DNA of 64,000 nucleotides from Icerya purchasi. Lineage: Eukaryota > Arthropoda > Insecta > Hemiptera > Monophlebidae. Below, piece by piece: positions 24,010-35,200 of the stretch. Position 1 is the stretch's first letter, and every line of letters begins with the position of its first letter. Both the position numbers and the translations under genes were made by a program. The DNA is taken from the NCBI GenBank assembly GCA_039619475.1, contig CM077115.1, forward strand, positions 512,140,815 through 512,204,814. The letters run 5' to 3'. The notes beneath the pieces were generated by a model. That model had not been told where the DNA came from. It worked only from the letters and a program-made list of their open reading frames with translations, and ran no database searches.

Positions 24010-25780
24010 ATTCCATCAATTAGTAGTAGTAGCAGTGGCTCTGAAGTGAAAAAAGGTGTTTGGAAGAAGAGTTTGGAAAAGTAGGTAAACATATTTCGGC
24101 GAATATTTTACGATAAAAGTTCAATAGAAATTCGACGTGAATCTTAAAGATAAAGAGGAAGATTAAATGCTTTCCAAGTTTTTTGAAGAAGCTTGTTGCA
24201 ATCGAAAATGTAATTTTGTAATACCACGAAAAATTATTGTGCGATCAAGAAACAATTTTTTAAATCGAGAAAAAGAACAGCAAGATCTGATTTCATTGAG
24301 CAAAATTAAATCCGTCAAAGCCACTAATGCGTTGGACGATTCTTATAAAATCGTTTTGCGACAAAAGAAATATGGAAATCGAAAAGAGGCCCAATGTTGT
24401 TAACATTTATTATAAATTGCCTATCTGTTGTAAGTTGTCACTTCGATGATCGTGGTGGTGCGAATTCATCGGAAAATGAATAAACCCTCTTCTAACACCA
24501 AAGTAATACAACCACATGAAATCATAAAGATAGTAGAATTTATAAAGGCTACTACCGATCATTTGGCTCTTCCACTACTTGGGGGGAAACTTGCAACATT
24601 TAAAGATTACTGTGTCATAAAGTTACCATTCAGCGAAACTAAGTCGTCAATTTTCAGAATGTATATTTCGATACTCGATTCTGATGAACAAAAGAATAGA
24701 TCTTTTTCCGGAGAATTTGGAATAAATATACACCGTACGTCACTGTGATGAAACCAGTCGACGATATCTGCAATATTTGTAGAAGTATTTTTGAAGTATT
24801 TTTTACGTTACCATTACGAACTAGAAAGTAAACGATTATTAAATTAGTTGATTAATTTTTGTACAGAAGGTAACTCATTACCGATTTTCCAATTAAAAAA
24901 TTTTCCCAGTCAAGCACGAGAACAGAAACTAAATACGTTTGTAGACCACCTCCACAAAGCCGGAAATCAAAGAACGTATTATCGAACCTTACGTAAAAAC
25001 GATAATAAAGTAGTGAAATTAGTATCGTTCGATTTTACGCAAACAGTTTATTATCCAGTTAGTCCACAACAACCAGGAAGCGCTTATTTTAAAGCGACAA
25101 GAAAATGCACAGTATTTGGAATTACAATTGAAAAAGAAAAAGTACATTTCATTTATGTGATCAATGAAAAGGACGACCCGGAAAAAGAGCAAACTGTGTA
25201 GTGTATTTGCTCTACCGCTATCTCGCCACGTTCGATAATACCGAAACTCATGTCGTGCTCAGTGATAATTTACGTAGGACAGAATAAAAATAATACTGTT
25301 CTTGGATACCTAATGTGGCAGGTAGCCAAAGGAGTGTACAAAAAACAATATCATTAAATTTTCTCCTTAAAGACCACATCAAATTCTCACCCAACAGGTA
25401 CTTTGACATATTCAAGTCAAAGTATGCCGTAAATAACATCGACATTCACGAATATGTAATGAAATGTGTTACTGCCTCATCTTCTTCAGGTTACAATAAA
25501 CCCATCTTTGCTGAAAATGTAATTTGGTACAACTGAACTAGCTATATGAAACAATTTTTGCAAACCATTAGTTGGAATAACGAGCTTTCATCATTTCATA
25601 ATTTCCTCGGATTCTGTAGAAGCAAAGTAGTTCGCAGACAGCGACGAAACGACTACATTTCAACTCCTATTACAATCTGTAGATCTCATGCCCAAAATTA
25701 TAACTCCAAGCGGTTTATCTATTGAAAGACAGTGGTATTTGTTTAAAAACATTCTTTTTACCTCCCTTGGGCTCGGCAAC
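24010..25780 (+). pseudogene. Relic of a transposon protein with a DUF7869-type domain
   Basis: Broken + strand coding blocks in the order expected for this metazoan transposon-associated family. A Ser-rich N-terminus (SISSSSSSGSEVKKGVWKKS) lies near 24015. PSSNTKVIQPHEIIKIVEFI lies near 24487. TVYYPVSPQQPGSAYFKATR lies near 25040-25110 and leads into TVFGITIEKEKVHFIYVINE. YVGQNKNNTVLGYLMWQVAK (25270-25330) and a HIKFSPNRYFDIFK block (about 25377-25420) follow. The D-N-x-VGQNKN and H-T-K-F-SPD motifs are characteristic; the equivalent of the catalytic-looking HAD preceding VGQNKN is lost. At least four frame breaks. Function of the family is not established; an RNase H-like transposase role is inferred. 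Confidence 0.65.
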
Positions 25781-25829
25781 CAAGAACCTTAACCCAGAAA
25801 CAAATAGAAAGGAAAAAAGCAGAACAACT

Positions 25830-26420
25830 ACTTAAAAGGTTAGAATCCTATGCGATCAGAAATGGAAAGCACAAAGGAAAATGGCAGGGGAATAACAGCA
25901 GGAGTTGGGAAGGAAAGGACGAGAGAAGCCCTGGAAGGAGCAGGAAGGCACAGCGCCAGGAGTTGAGAGTACGGGTGAGAGCATTCTGTAGAAAGAGCAC
26001 CCCGCATTCAAACAGGACGTGACTACTGGAGTTGCAAATGAGAGCGGGATGTGAGAAAATCGAAAGCGAGGAGAAGGGAGGAGGGAGTGACCGTGTCTTA
26101 GTCTAATTAAGGAAATGACAAGAACAGGGAAAAGCTTGAAACCAAGGCTGAGAATTTGAAAGGGGCTGTAGAAGGAGCTAATGGGAATAACGGTTGGAGG
26201 AGAGAGACGGGTAGATGGGGTCTACCCATAGTCTGGAATGGTTACTTGAGGAAAGAAAAAGGATGTCTGAGGCAGGAAAAGTTTGAAGAGAATGACCATT
26301 AAGAAAAGCTGAGCAGGCTAGCAAGTCAGCTGCTTCGTTGCCTTGGATGCCGCAATGGCTAAGAATCGACAAAAAGTCAATAAGAATAGAACGATTCAAA
26401 AGCATTTCAGAAAAATACCA
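25830..26420 (-). pseudogene. LINE relic: RNase H domain and C-terminus
   Basis: On -, 26405-26178 reads SHCGIQGNEAADLLACSAFL, the RNase H motif SHCGI.GNE.AD of I/Jockey-type ORF2 proteins. It is followed by a block ending in LFLSSSNHSRLWVD. Further down, in another frame, comes LIRLRHGHSLLPSPRFR, the R-L-R-x-GH C-terminal motif. Interrupted frames; the upstream reverse transcriptase is not visible next to it. Confidence 0.75.
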
Positions 26421-26784
26421 TTAGAGGAATAGGAAGCAGGCGAGAAAATAGCCCGAAGGACAGATTTGGAGTCGGAAACAATGAAGAATTTGGAGATCCC
26501 CCTAGTAGAGGAGTTTAATAACATTCGAGATTTAGTTTCTGACATCACAAAAGCCGACGATGTGTATAGCTCCATTGCCTAAAAAAAATTGGTTTCAAAA
26601 GCGAATAAGGACCAAAATTTTGATGAATCAGGATCGGAAAGCAAAACAAAAGGTGCATTCAGTGCCGTAACTAGGGCGGTGTCCAAGCACAGGGCGCAGA
26701 CCCAGGAGGGGTGCAAAAATGACCAGTCCAGGACCACAAACAATACCTATTATTTATATCGTAATACGGTTGCTGATTTCTTCT

Positions 26785-26850
26785 CTTTTTTTTTTTTTTT
26801 TTTTTTATACCAGTAAGATAGCAAACAAGCAGACGGCCCACCTTACAAGT
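26785..26850 (-). repeat. Poly-A tail and 3' end of a probable retroelement (inverted)
   Basis: A 22-base T run (poly-A on -) abuts AGCAAACAAGCAGACGGCCC. This last block resembles a short sequence found repeatedly at 3' ends of insect retroelements. The identity of the element is uncertain. Confidence 0.35.
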
Positions 26851-27504
26851 AAATGAAGTAAATAACATTAATAATATAAAAAACGATAAAATCGTAAATG
26901 TTGACATTATGAGGAACGACGGGCGTTCGGACTGCAGCATTCGAACCGGTGCGGACAGGCGTCCGCGGATGAAATGCGTGGGGGTGTAGAAAAACGCGTG
27001 GCTCGCAACGCACCACTATGCTAAGAGTATATAGTAAGCATGAGTAACTCCGGACAGTTATATCCTCGGAAACATATCCGCGGTCGGACACAGTCGGATA
27101 TATATCTCCGGCGGCATATCTCAACTCCGAAAGACGTCACACAACGAACAAATGCTGTCATTCCGGACATAGTTGAATTCACCTCTGGCGGAGTAATTTG
27201 ATATATCTCCATTCCGAAAGACGACAGCTGTCAAAATTTGCCTTATCATTACTGTTTAACGGAATTACATCGTGTTCATAGACTGCTTTATAGAGAGGTT
27301 ATAGCGGCGGTGTGATTTAAAATTTTCAAATCTGAATGAGTAATATAATCCACTATGTGTTATTTTAGTTATTTTATCAAAAAAAGTGCTGGCAAATCGG
27401 AATTGCGCATAGGAAATGTGCACCGTGTTCAAGGAAGTTCTATTACTTGCGTATTCGGAGTGTTGCGCGGAGTTGGAGTTGAATACGCAACGAAGTGTGC
27501 GATT

Positions 27505-27637
27505 ATATATTAGATATAAGATAGGTAACTCCGCCGGAGTTGAAGTTGAGAAGCGTATATATATCCGCAGTCGGAAAGAACACATATATATGTCCAACTC
27601 CTCTAGCGGAGTTAATTTGCCCATCTCTAATATATAG
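27505..27637. mobile_element. Short palindromic element, possible MITE
   Basis: Both ends share TATATATTAGA and an internal AACTCCGC. The left end contains the perfect palindrome AACTCCGCCGGAGTT (27527-27541). The right end is CGGAGTTAATTTGCCCATCTC followed by TAATATATA. A related block, GGCGGAGTAATTTGATATATC, lies at about 27188. TTGCCCATCTCTA resembles a hAT-type terminus, but no clean 8-bp duplication is visible. Confidence 0.4.
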
Positions 27638-27639
27638 TA

Positions 27640-29080
27640 TACAGAGAACTAAAGTGACTGAATTCGCTCCCCTGAAATGTTAACTGAGTGACCTTTAGCT
27701 TGGTTCTCTGTTAAGCTGTATTCTCTTAGACCGTGACTTTCATTGCTAATTGTCTTCTAGTCTGACTTTGGTTTACCTTGGCGTAAAGCGAGAATTTTTC
27801 AGTAATTATCATCAATGAAATAATTACACATATATACACCAGGAAGTTAAGTTCACTGATAATTGTTTTACTTTGTGAATTTTTGTTTATTTAAAAAAAT
27901 AAGATACGAATACACTGATTGAAAAAATGAGTTTGAATTAAAATATCTCAAAAACTAAAACCGCTAGTAGAGGATAATGTGTGCGAAAGAAATATTTTAA
28001 ATTTAATACTCTAAAATAAAATATCAACTGTACTTATTTCTTTAAATATACTCGACGTTTCAATGATAACTAACATTGATATTTCAAATTTATTTTATAC
28101 CAAATGCTGATTTCCAGACTTTTCTTTGAGCAGTTGTTTTAATGATGAAACAAAAGCTTTAGATGCATGTAAATATTTAGAAATTTCTTCTACTATCTAA
28201 GAATATAATTTTTCTTTTTCGACAAGTTTTAATTATCTCTTTCTATCATCAATGCATGGATAATTTTTCGTGTTACCTTTGTAATTCAATTCAAAAAATC
28301 TATGATAGATTCCATCTTGAATTTTTACTAAAGATAGTCCTACTAATTTTAATATTTAAAATCCTTTTGAAACACCTACATCCGAAAACGCAAATAAATT
28401 ATAGGCTTGAGAATGTGATAAAAATTATGTGTTGTCGTAAAAGGAACCGTTTAAATTTGGAAATTGAATATTAAATCGGTCATTACTACAGCACCATATA
28501 ATTCTAGATGATTCTTCTATTCTCGCGTCATGTTAAAACATTTCCAACTATTTCTCTAAAAAATGTTTGTTTTAGAATATAATTAATTTCTCCAATTACT
28601 TTTCCTCATTTTGACCTTTACTAATTCCAAATTTTAGCTCCACAATTACTTTTTTTTTAACTGTAAATAAAGTAAATTAATTTCCAGAAATAATTTTCAA
28701 AATACGAGTACGTATTTCAGATTCAATAAAATTTTGTTTATCAGCTTTCACATCAAAATACATAATAGTCGCAAACACCAAGGCATAAACTCCGCAATGT
28801 AACCCAATACTAAATTGATGTTATGTTACACGATGTACAGAATTGTAATGTTGTCTCTTCTCAATAAATTCGCAATTAGAACTTTTTGTTCCAAAGTCAC
28901 AAATATTCGATTTAGACTGCAGAGTCAAAGAACCATCAAACTAGGAGTTACCCAGTATGTAAGTTCTCCAATTAAACTCGCTAGTTTATCGGGGAGAATT
29001 TGTATTTTCAAAAATTTAAACTAATGAATAATCAATCATACAAAAGTTTTTAAAGAAATTACGGAAAAAAAGGAGTTTTA
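27640..29080. other. Intergenic, AT-rich; part of dispersed repeat B near 27930-28060
   Basis: Around 27940 AATATCTCAAAAACTAAAAC and, further on, CTTATTTCTTTAAATAT resemble blocks at 61.8 and 31.3 kb. Otherwise no structure recognised; short open frames lack domains. Confidence 0.4.
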
Positions 29081-29306
29081 TTATTATTGTAAACTAGCTG
29101 GCCCGGTCACACCTTATTGTGACGTAATCTGTGGAAAAGGAAAGGAAATAAAATAGCAACTGTGCTTTTTTAAATAATAATCTTATTTTTGCAAAACGAA
29201 CTAATGATTTGTGAATTCATAAAAAGTTACTGGAAATGTATAAATACAAAGTGTAAATATTAGATAAAAAACGTACTTCTCCTATTATAGAAAAAACGTA
29301 TTTAGT

Positions 29307-30555
29307 TCATTGGAACGCTTTATGGTACACCACGTTTTTCGTTTGATTGCCTGGCGCATAAATAAACAACACTGATGGTTTTCTCACACGGGAACAGACG
29401 GCATACAGCTAACCATGCGAAAAGCATGGGTTTTCAAGGTTAATACCGTAAGCACTCAATGACTGCTCTTGTGATTTTTTAATAGCCATTGCCAAAGCAC
29501 GACGCACTGGAAACTGCAATTGTTTGAAGTCAATTGGCGTATCAGCCAGAACCATTGGGATATGTGGTATCCAAAGGTGTCCACGAGGGGTGTAGGGGTT
29601 AAACTCTCCCCATTAGAATTGAAATAGTTATTATAAATACACAAAAATCTGGAAAAAACAAAAATTTTAAATAAATATTGATGATTAAAAAAAAATATAT
29701 AATCCATATTTTTAGGTACTTCATTAATATTTTACGTAAATTTTTTTATTACGAATATAATCAATAACATATGTAATTTTTATTAATGTTTATAGGGTAA
29801 TTCATTTATGTAAATTATTAATACATAAATCAAAATTATGAAAATAATTAATAGTATGAATATATAAAATAAATATGCGAAGAAAATTTTCAAGACCAAC
29901 CCTTTTCAAAATTAAAACGTCTTCTAATTTACACTTTTCTTTTAAGAATGGTTGCTTCGATGACATTGTTCATCAGCTTCTTTACCGCAAACCGGATGCA
30001 ATTACAAAGACATGGTTGGTTGATATTTCGCAACAGTATTACTATAGATCCGACGTTCAATTGAAGGATATGAGGCGGCAATCCAGGCAATTCTAGCAAG
30101 TCCAAAAATTCGGCGGGAAACTTGGCAAAATTATCTTGGCTATTAACGAAATCCGCCGATTTATACGTCATTAATTCGCCAGAAATTTCACTTTGGATCT
30201 TGAAACTTAATTGGTCAACATCAATGTTTTTAGCGGTTAATAAAGACATTCGCTCAACCAAGCATGATTTTTATAATTTTAAACAATGCTTCGGAACACC
30301 TTTTGCATAAGTTCTGTTTTCGATTCAGTGAAGTTGCAAAAATCAACGGGGAATGTAATGTATCCAGTCAAAATGTCAGCGCGAATTTTGCCGTTACCAG
30401 TTTCTATCAATTGTTTTTAAAATATTTCTTCAGATTGATCGTCCTGCAACTCAACTCGCATGTTTGTACTTAGATTAAGTGTCTTGACGTGTTCCCAGGG
30501 AACTGATGACTTCAAACATGCATTAACTTCATCTGCTGGCGTTGAAAACATAAAG
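29307..30555 (-). pseudogene. Helitron (Rep/Pif1-type) helicase C-terminal relic
   Basis: On - from about 30555 the translation reads TPADEVNACLKSSVPWEHVK, LNLSTNMRVEL, SLLTAKNIDVDQL, LPGLPPHILQLNVGSIVILL and NINQPCLCN, then KKLMNNVIEATIL. This is the conserved Pif1-like helicase C-terminal half of Helitron proteins. It is interrupted near 29890 and resumes at 29590: IPMVLADTPIDFKQLQFPVR, ALAMAIKKSQEQSLSAYGIN, LENPCFSHG, CSRVRKPSVLFIYAPG, stop at 29309-29307. Several in-frame stops make it non-functional. The sequence just beyond (CTAGCTGGCCCGGTCACACC, 29096) resembles the 3' region commonly linked to such elements. Confidence 0.85.
29590..29885. repeat. AT-rich insertion splitting the Helitron helicase
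   Basis: About 300 bp of very AT-rich DNA lies between LEDVLILK-type residues and IPMVLADTP, which are adjacent in intact Helitron helicases. Hence it is an insertion or scrambled replacement; no termini or duplication resolved. Confidence 0.5.
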
Positions 30556-32180
30556 CGAAGCAGTTAAGTATTTCACATTGAACTATTTTCATTTACATTA
30601 CAAAATAAAAATTAAAAATGAATAAAAAAGACAAAAGATCCATGACAGTTGCGTTTAAAATAGAATAAAAACGTAACATTAATAGTTTTACTAGAAAGCA
30701 ATATTAAGTATTACTTATATAATTAAATTCATAAGTAACATTTATACAAATCTTTTAAATTCCCTTGTTGTAACAAAATTGTTCATCGAGGTTTTGGTTC
30801 CTTGAGGGGGGGGGGGGGGGCGTCCCCTATTCCCACTGCATCGGCAACTGAGTAAATACGTTTAGTATTGCTCAACTGTTTATTGTGATTTCGTTCATGA
30901 TATAGAGCTACTATACTCAAATTTATACTTTTAGAGAATATATAAATCACTTACATTGTGTAGTTTTCGATTTAAAACAAGAATTGCTTTATAAGAAAAT
31001 TTGCAAATAAACTGCATGACACATTTATACGTATAATAATCTAGATATTTACCTTTGCTTAGCGAGCAACTAAATATTTACATTTTCATTACCAGCAATT
31101 TTAATTTTAAGCGAAAAAAATATTTTAACTTTTACTTTATTCAGATTAGTGAGATATAACAAAAAAACGAAAATGTTTTACTATCGTTTAGATAATTAAA
31201 ACATTTCCTTCGATTTAATTTAAAGATGAAAATCTAGATTTAAGAATTTTGGATTAAATCAAAAATTAAAACCACTAGTTAAATTATGTAAGCGAGAGAA
31301 ACATCATGAGACGCAAAACGTACTTATTTCTTCAAATCTGCATTTCAATAATAATTAAAGTCACTCACGTTTATCACTATTTCATTTCAAAATTTGGCCC
31401 GTTAAATTTTAAAATTTTAGAGATTTGGTATTTTTTTCATATTCTAATGACGAAAAAAGGACGATTAAAAACAAAAACCACTCTTTAGCTATTACAGAAT
31501 TGGATGTAAACCTTTTTACAATTTTTTCTTTTTCCAGATTTATAATATTCCTATAAATTTATATACATATATACATATGCGCATCCAAGGGGGTGCTACA
31601 GAACTGCAGCTTTCCCCAGGGAGAATAAACGGACACTGTTAATAATGGCAAAATTGTTGACACTAAAAATGAATATTTGATAAAAATATAAAGTACTTTT
31701 AAATAATACATTTTACACAAAAATAAATATATAAATGAGAGAAGAGGCAGATGTATAGATATACCAAACATGTTCGACCTCCGTCTTTACATTTTCCTAT
31801 ATGCTACTCTTTTAGCCCTCTCCCCGGGACAAATCCTGAGTGCGCCAATGCATATATATATATATATAAATATAAAAATAAAAAAATAAATAAAGCTTAA
31901 ATATTTTCACAAGTATTCATGCCATTAGCACGACTCTATAGAAATACTTTTTATGTTATGCAAATACACGTATGTACGAAGCAAAAAATAACTTCCCTCC
32001 GTTAAATGTGCATTAATTGTTAAAAACGCAATGAAATACATTCAGTACAGAACTAATTCATAATTTATTAAAAATTCATTAACGTTTTTTAAAAATAGAT
32101 TTAATAAATAAAGTAACAGGTATTTTTTTATTTTAATATAATTTTACTACCGAAGTTAATGATTTAATTGATCTTTAGAC
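30556..32180. other. Intergenic; poly-G run, one unit of repeat B, simple AT repeats
   Basis: A G run lies at about 30806-30820. Near 31260-31480 is a copy of repeat B (AAAACCACTAGTTAAATTATG, then a CCGTTAAATTTTAAAATTTT unit). (TA)n lies near 31852-31868. Nothing coding recognised. Confidence 0.45.
32127..32132 (-). terminator. Candidate ATPsynCF6 polyadenylation signal
   Basis: AATAAA on -, about 50 nt after the stop codon. Another lies near 32060. Use is inferred. Confidence 0.4.
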
Positions 32181-32269
32181 TTATTTATAATACTCAGGAC
32201 CGACTTTAGTTGGTTCAAATGATTCATCTGAAATATTTGCAATGGGCTTCTGTGGATCGATAACTGCAT
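32181..32269 (-). CDS. ATPsynCF6: ATPsynCF6 exon 3 with stop
   Basis: Acceptor TTTTACAG precedes 32269. It encodes AVIDPQKPIANISDESFE to GPEYYK and stop TAA at 32183-32181. Confidence 0.9.
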
Positions 32270-35200
32270 CTGTAAAATGAAAAAACTTTTAAAATTCTAT
32301 TTTCCGTTTTATGTGAAATTAAACATTTCTAAAGTAACAATAAATTAAATTTGCGTCAAACATAAAACATTAAATGTGGTGGTAGCATCGTAATTGTTTA
32401 CAATTTATACGTGACTTTGTTTAATTTAAATATTTCCGAAACGATTCAGTAATGTTTATAGTCTGTCAAGCGAAAGAAGTCCGTTCGTAAAACAACCGAA
32501 ACGCGCTGACGTCACGAAATCAGGAGACCTCAGATTAACCTTCACTCGATCACGTATCAGATATAACAGTCATTCTGTTAACACCACGTGGTGGTCCGTC
32601 TGGATAAGAAGAAGTCGGAAAAAAAGAACGGATGAATGTATAGAGATGAAACAAAAACTAGGTTACTGATTCCGCGAAGGAGAGGAATGGTTATGTTATT
32701 TTTTTCGGTAATATTGAAATACGAGTCAAGTGTCAATACGCACCCTATTGCTAGTACACTACTTTCAGCAACACTCACGCTTGGCAACGAAACTTGCGAA
32801 CGGACTTCTTTCGTTTGACCGACTATACTTATGTACCACTAATTTGCTATTTTATTATTTTCAGCTCCTTTCTTACATGATCGCGCCCCTATGACTACAA
32901 TGGCCAATTACAAAACAATTTACTAATATAACACATACATATGCAGCATAAACATAAACTGCTTTGATTACCATAAAAACACAAGTGTAATATTGAGAGA
33001 TGGTATTCTGTGAATTTAGCGCAAATATTTGAGTTATTTGAAAAAAGGTAGAGATATTTAGTGTCGAAAAATGTACTGTAAAATAAAAAAGAAACTTACA
33101 GAACTGAAAGACTTCACGATAATTTAGTGCGGTGTACGATGCATTATTGTGCGTATTTTAGACATGTTCCGCTTTCATAATGTGTACCGGTATAAAGTAG
33201 TTCGATACAAATCAATAATTAGCGCAGAGAAGACAACAGAAAACACTATGCTAATCGTCTCCGACGAATTGATGCAAACTTGTGCTCACTTTGCCTTTAC
33301 ATCACAGTGCTATCAAGCAGGGTAATATGTTGACTAGCAAAAATTGCCATTAATATAGTACAAATGAATATTAGATTAATCAAAAATGTAAATCAACAAT
33401 AGAATTCCATAATTAACAACTATCACCCGTGAAACATATATATCGGCAACAGATTTCAGTGTGTACGAGTTAAAGATGAATAGTTTAGTAAGCATAAAAA
33501 TAAAAAGACAGAGGATCACTTACATTGTACTCGCAGACCAATTTAGAATTTATAAGAAATAATGGAAAAAACGTGCAGACAAACTAGAAGAAATGAGTGA
33601 AGTGAAGAAAATTTAAGAACGAAAACAGGAGGCAAGACACGGAATAAGTGGAAAAATTTGAACAATTACGAAATTGACGCTTAAGTGAAACATAAATAAA
33701 AGGTTAGCAAAATATTTTTTTTACGCGGGGCGTCCTAACATATACAACAGAAAAGCGTATGATAAAAAAGAGAGACTAAATCAAAATTTTTGGGATGCAA
33801 ATGTAGAGGAGAATGGAAAAAAATAAGCTTTATGAAGAATATTAGAAACATAAATTACCCCCTGTGTAGGATAAGAAAAATAAAGAAGGTAGATGAGTTT
33901 TTAAAAAAATTACAGTTGCGGGAACAAAAATGTAATACAATTATATGGGATGGAATAAAGAAACAGCGTTTGACGAAGATTAAAATAAGAATCATTTAGC
34001 ATCTAGAAACCTAATGAAAAGCAGCACGTAAAGAAACAAAAACATTGGAAGAGTTAAAAGAATAAAAAGAAAAATTAGTTAAGATAATAAAAGTTGGACA
34101 ACGGAAAACTGGTATCAAGGGATAACTGTGCCGATTATTTTTAACAATATAAACATTTTCCCGTTATTTTACTTTCTGAGTATCGTATTTATAGTTGTTT
34201 TTGATTATATAATTCTCACTTTAAAATATTTGATAAATACAATTTTTATCAATATACATATTTAGATTTATATAAGACCACATTATTTTATCTATATACA
34301 TACACACAGGGTGAAGCAGAAAAACCGATCATATTTTAAATTTAAATATCTCGATAAAGAAAAGCGATAAAATAAATATTTTTTTACTACAAATATTTTT
34401 TACTTCTTCCAATTTTATAATATAACAAAATTATTTCAATACAATTTTTTTTTTGAAAATTATAGAATTTAAATAAGCACCTCTCTATTTTCGATGCATT
34501 GCTTTAGCCGTTTTTCAAAATTGATGAATACTTTTTCCAGCGTACTTTTCGGAATTGCATTAACTTCGACTTAAATATTGTTTTTTATCGTGGTTTATGA
34601 ATGTACACACACACAGCGTTTTAGATAACTCCATAAAAAGTAATCACAAACTGACAAATCCGGCGAGCGCGGTGGCCATGAAAATTGGTTATTGCGCGAG
34701 ATAATACACGCTCACCAAAGTGTTTACGGAACAAGTTCAACATTTCCGTCCCAGTCTGACATGGGGCACCATCCTGCTGGAACCATATGTGCTTTAAACG
34801 TCGTCTACGCTTTAATTCAGGCGTAGCGAATACAGTTAACATTCTTCTATATCACATTCTATTGAAAATTTCAATAAAAAAATAAGGACAGTCCATATTG
34901 TGCAACTCTCATCCAGATCGCCACCTTCGGTGAATGATGCGGTTTTTTATGTATTATCTGTGGATTCTCATCGCTCTAGTATCTACAGTTTTGTTTATTT
35001 ACGGTGCCATTTAAATCAAAATGAACTTCATTTGTTATCAAGATTTAGCTTAACAAAACTTCTCCGTTTTCGACTCTGCGAACCATCTTTTCACAAAATT
35101 GTTATCGAGTTAAATAATCAGTAGTGTGAATTTTCTGTGTGATTAAAATTTTAAACGGATGAAGATCATTATGAAAATTGGTGGCGTGATTTCGAGCAGA

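Noticed and set aside
32578..32818. Overlapping 60-70-codon frames near 32.6-32.8 kb as a gene
   Set aside because: They lie wholly within the 363-bp inverted-repeat MITE.
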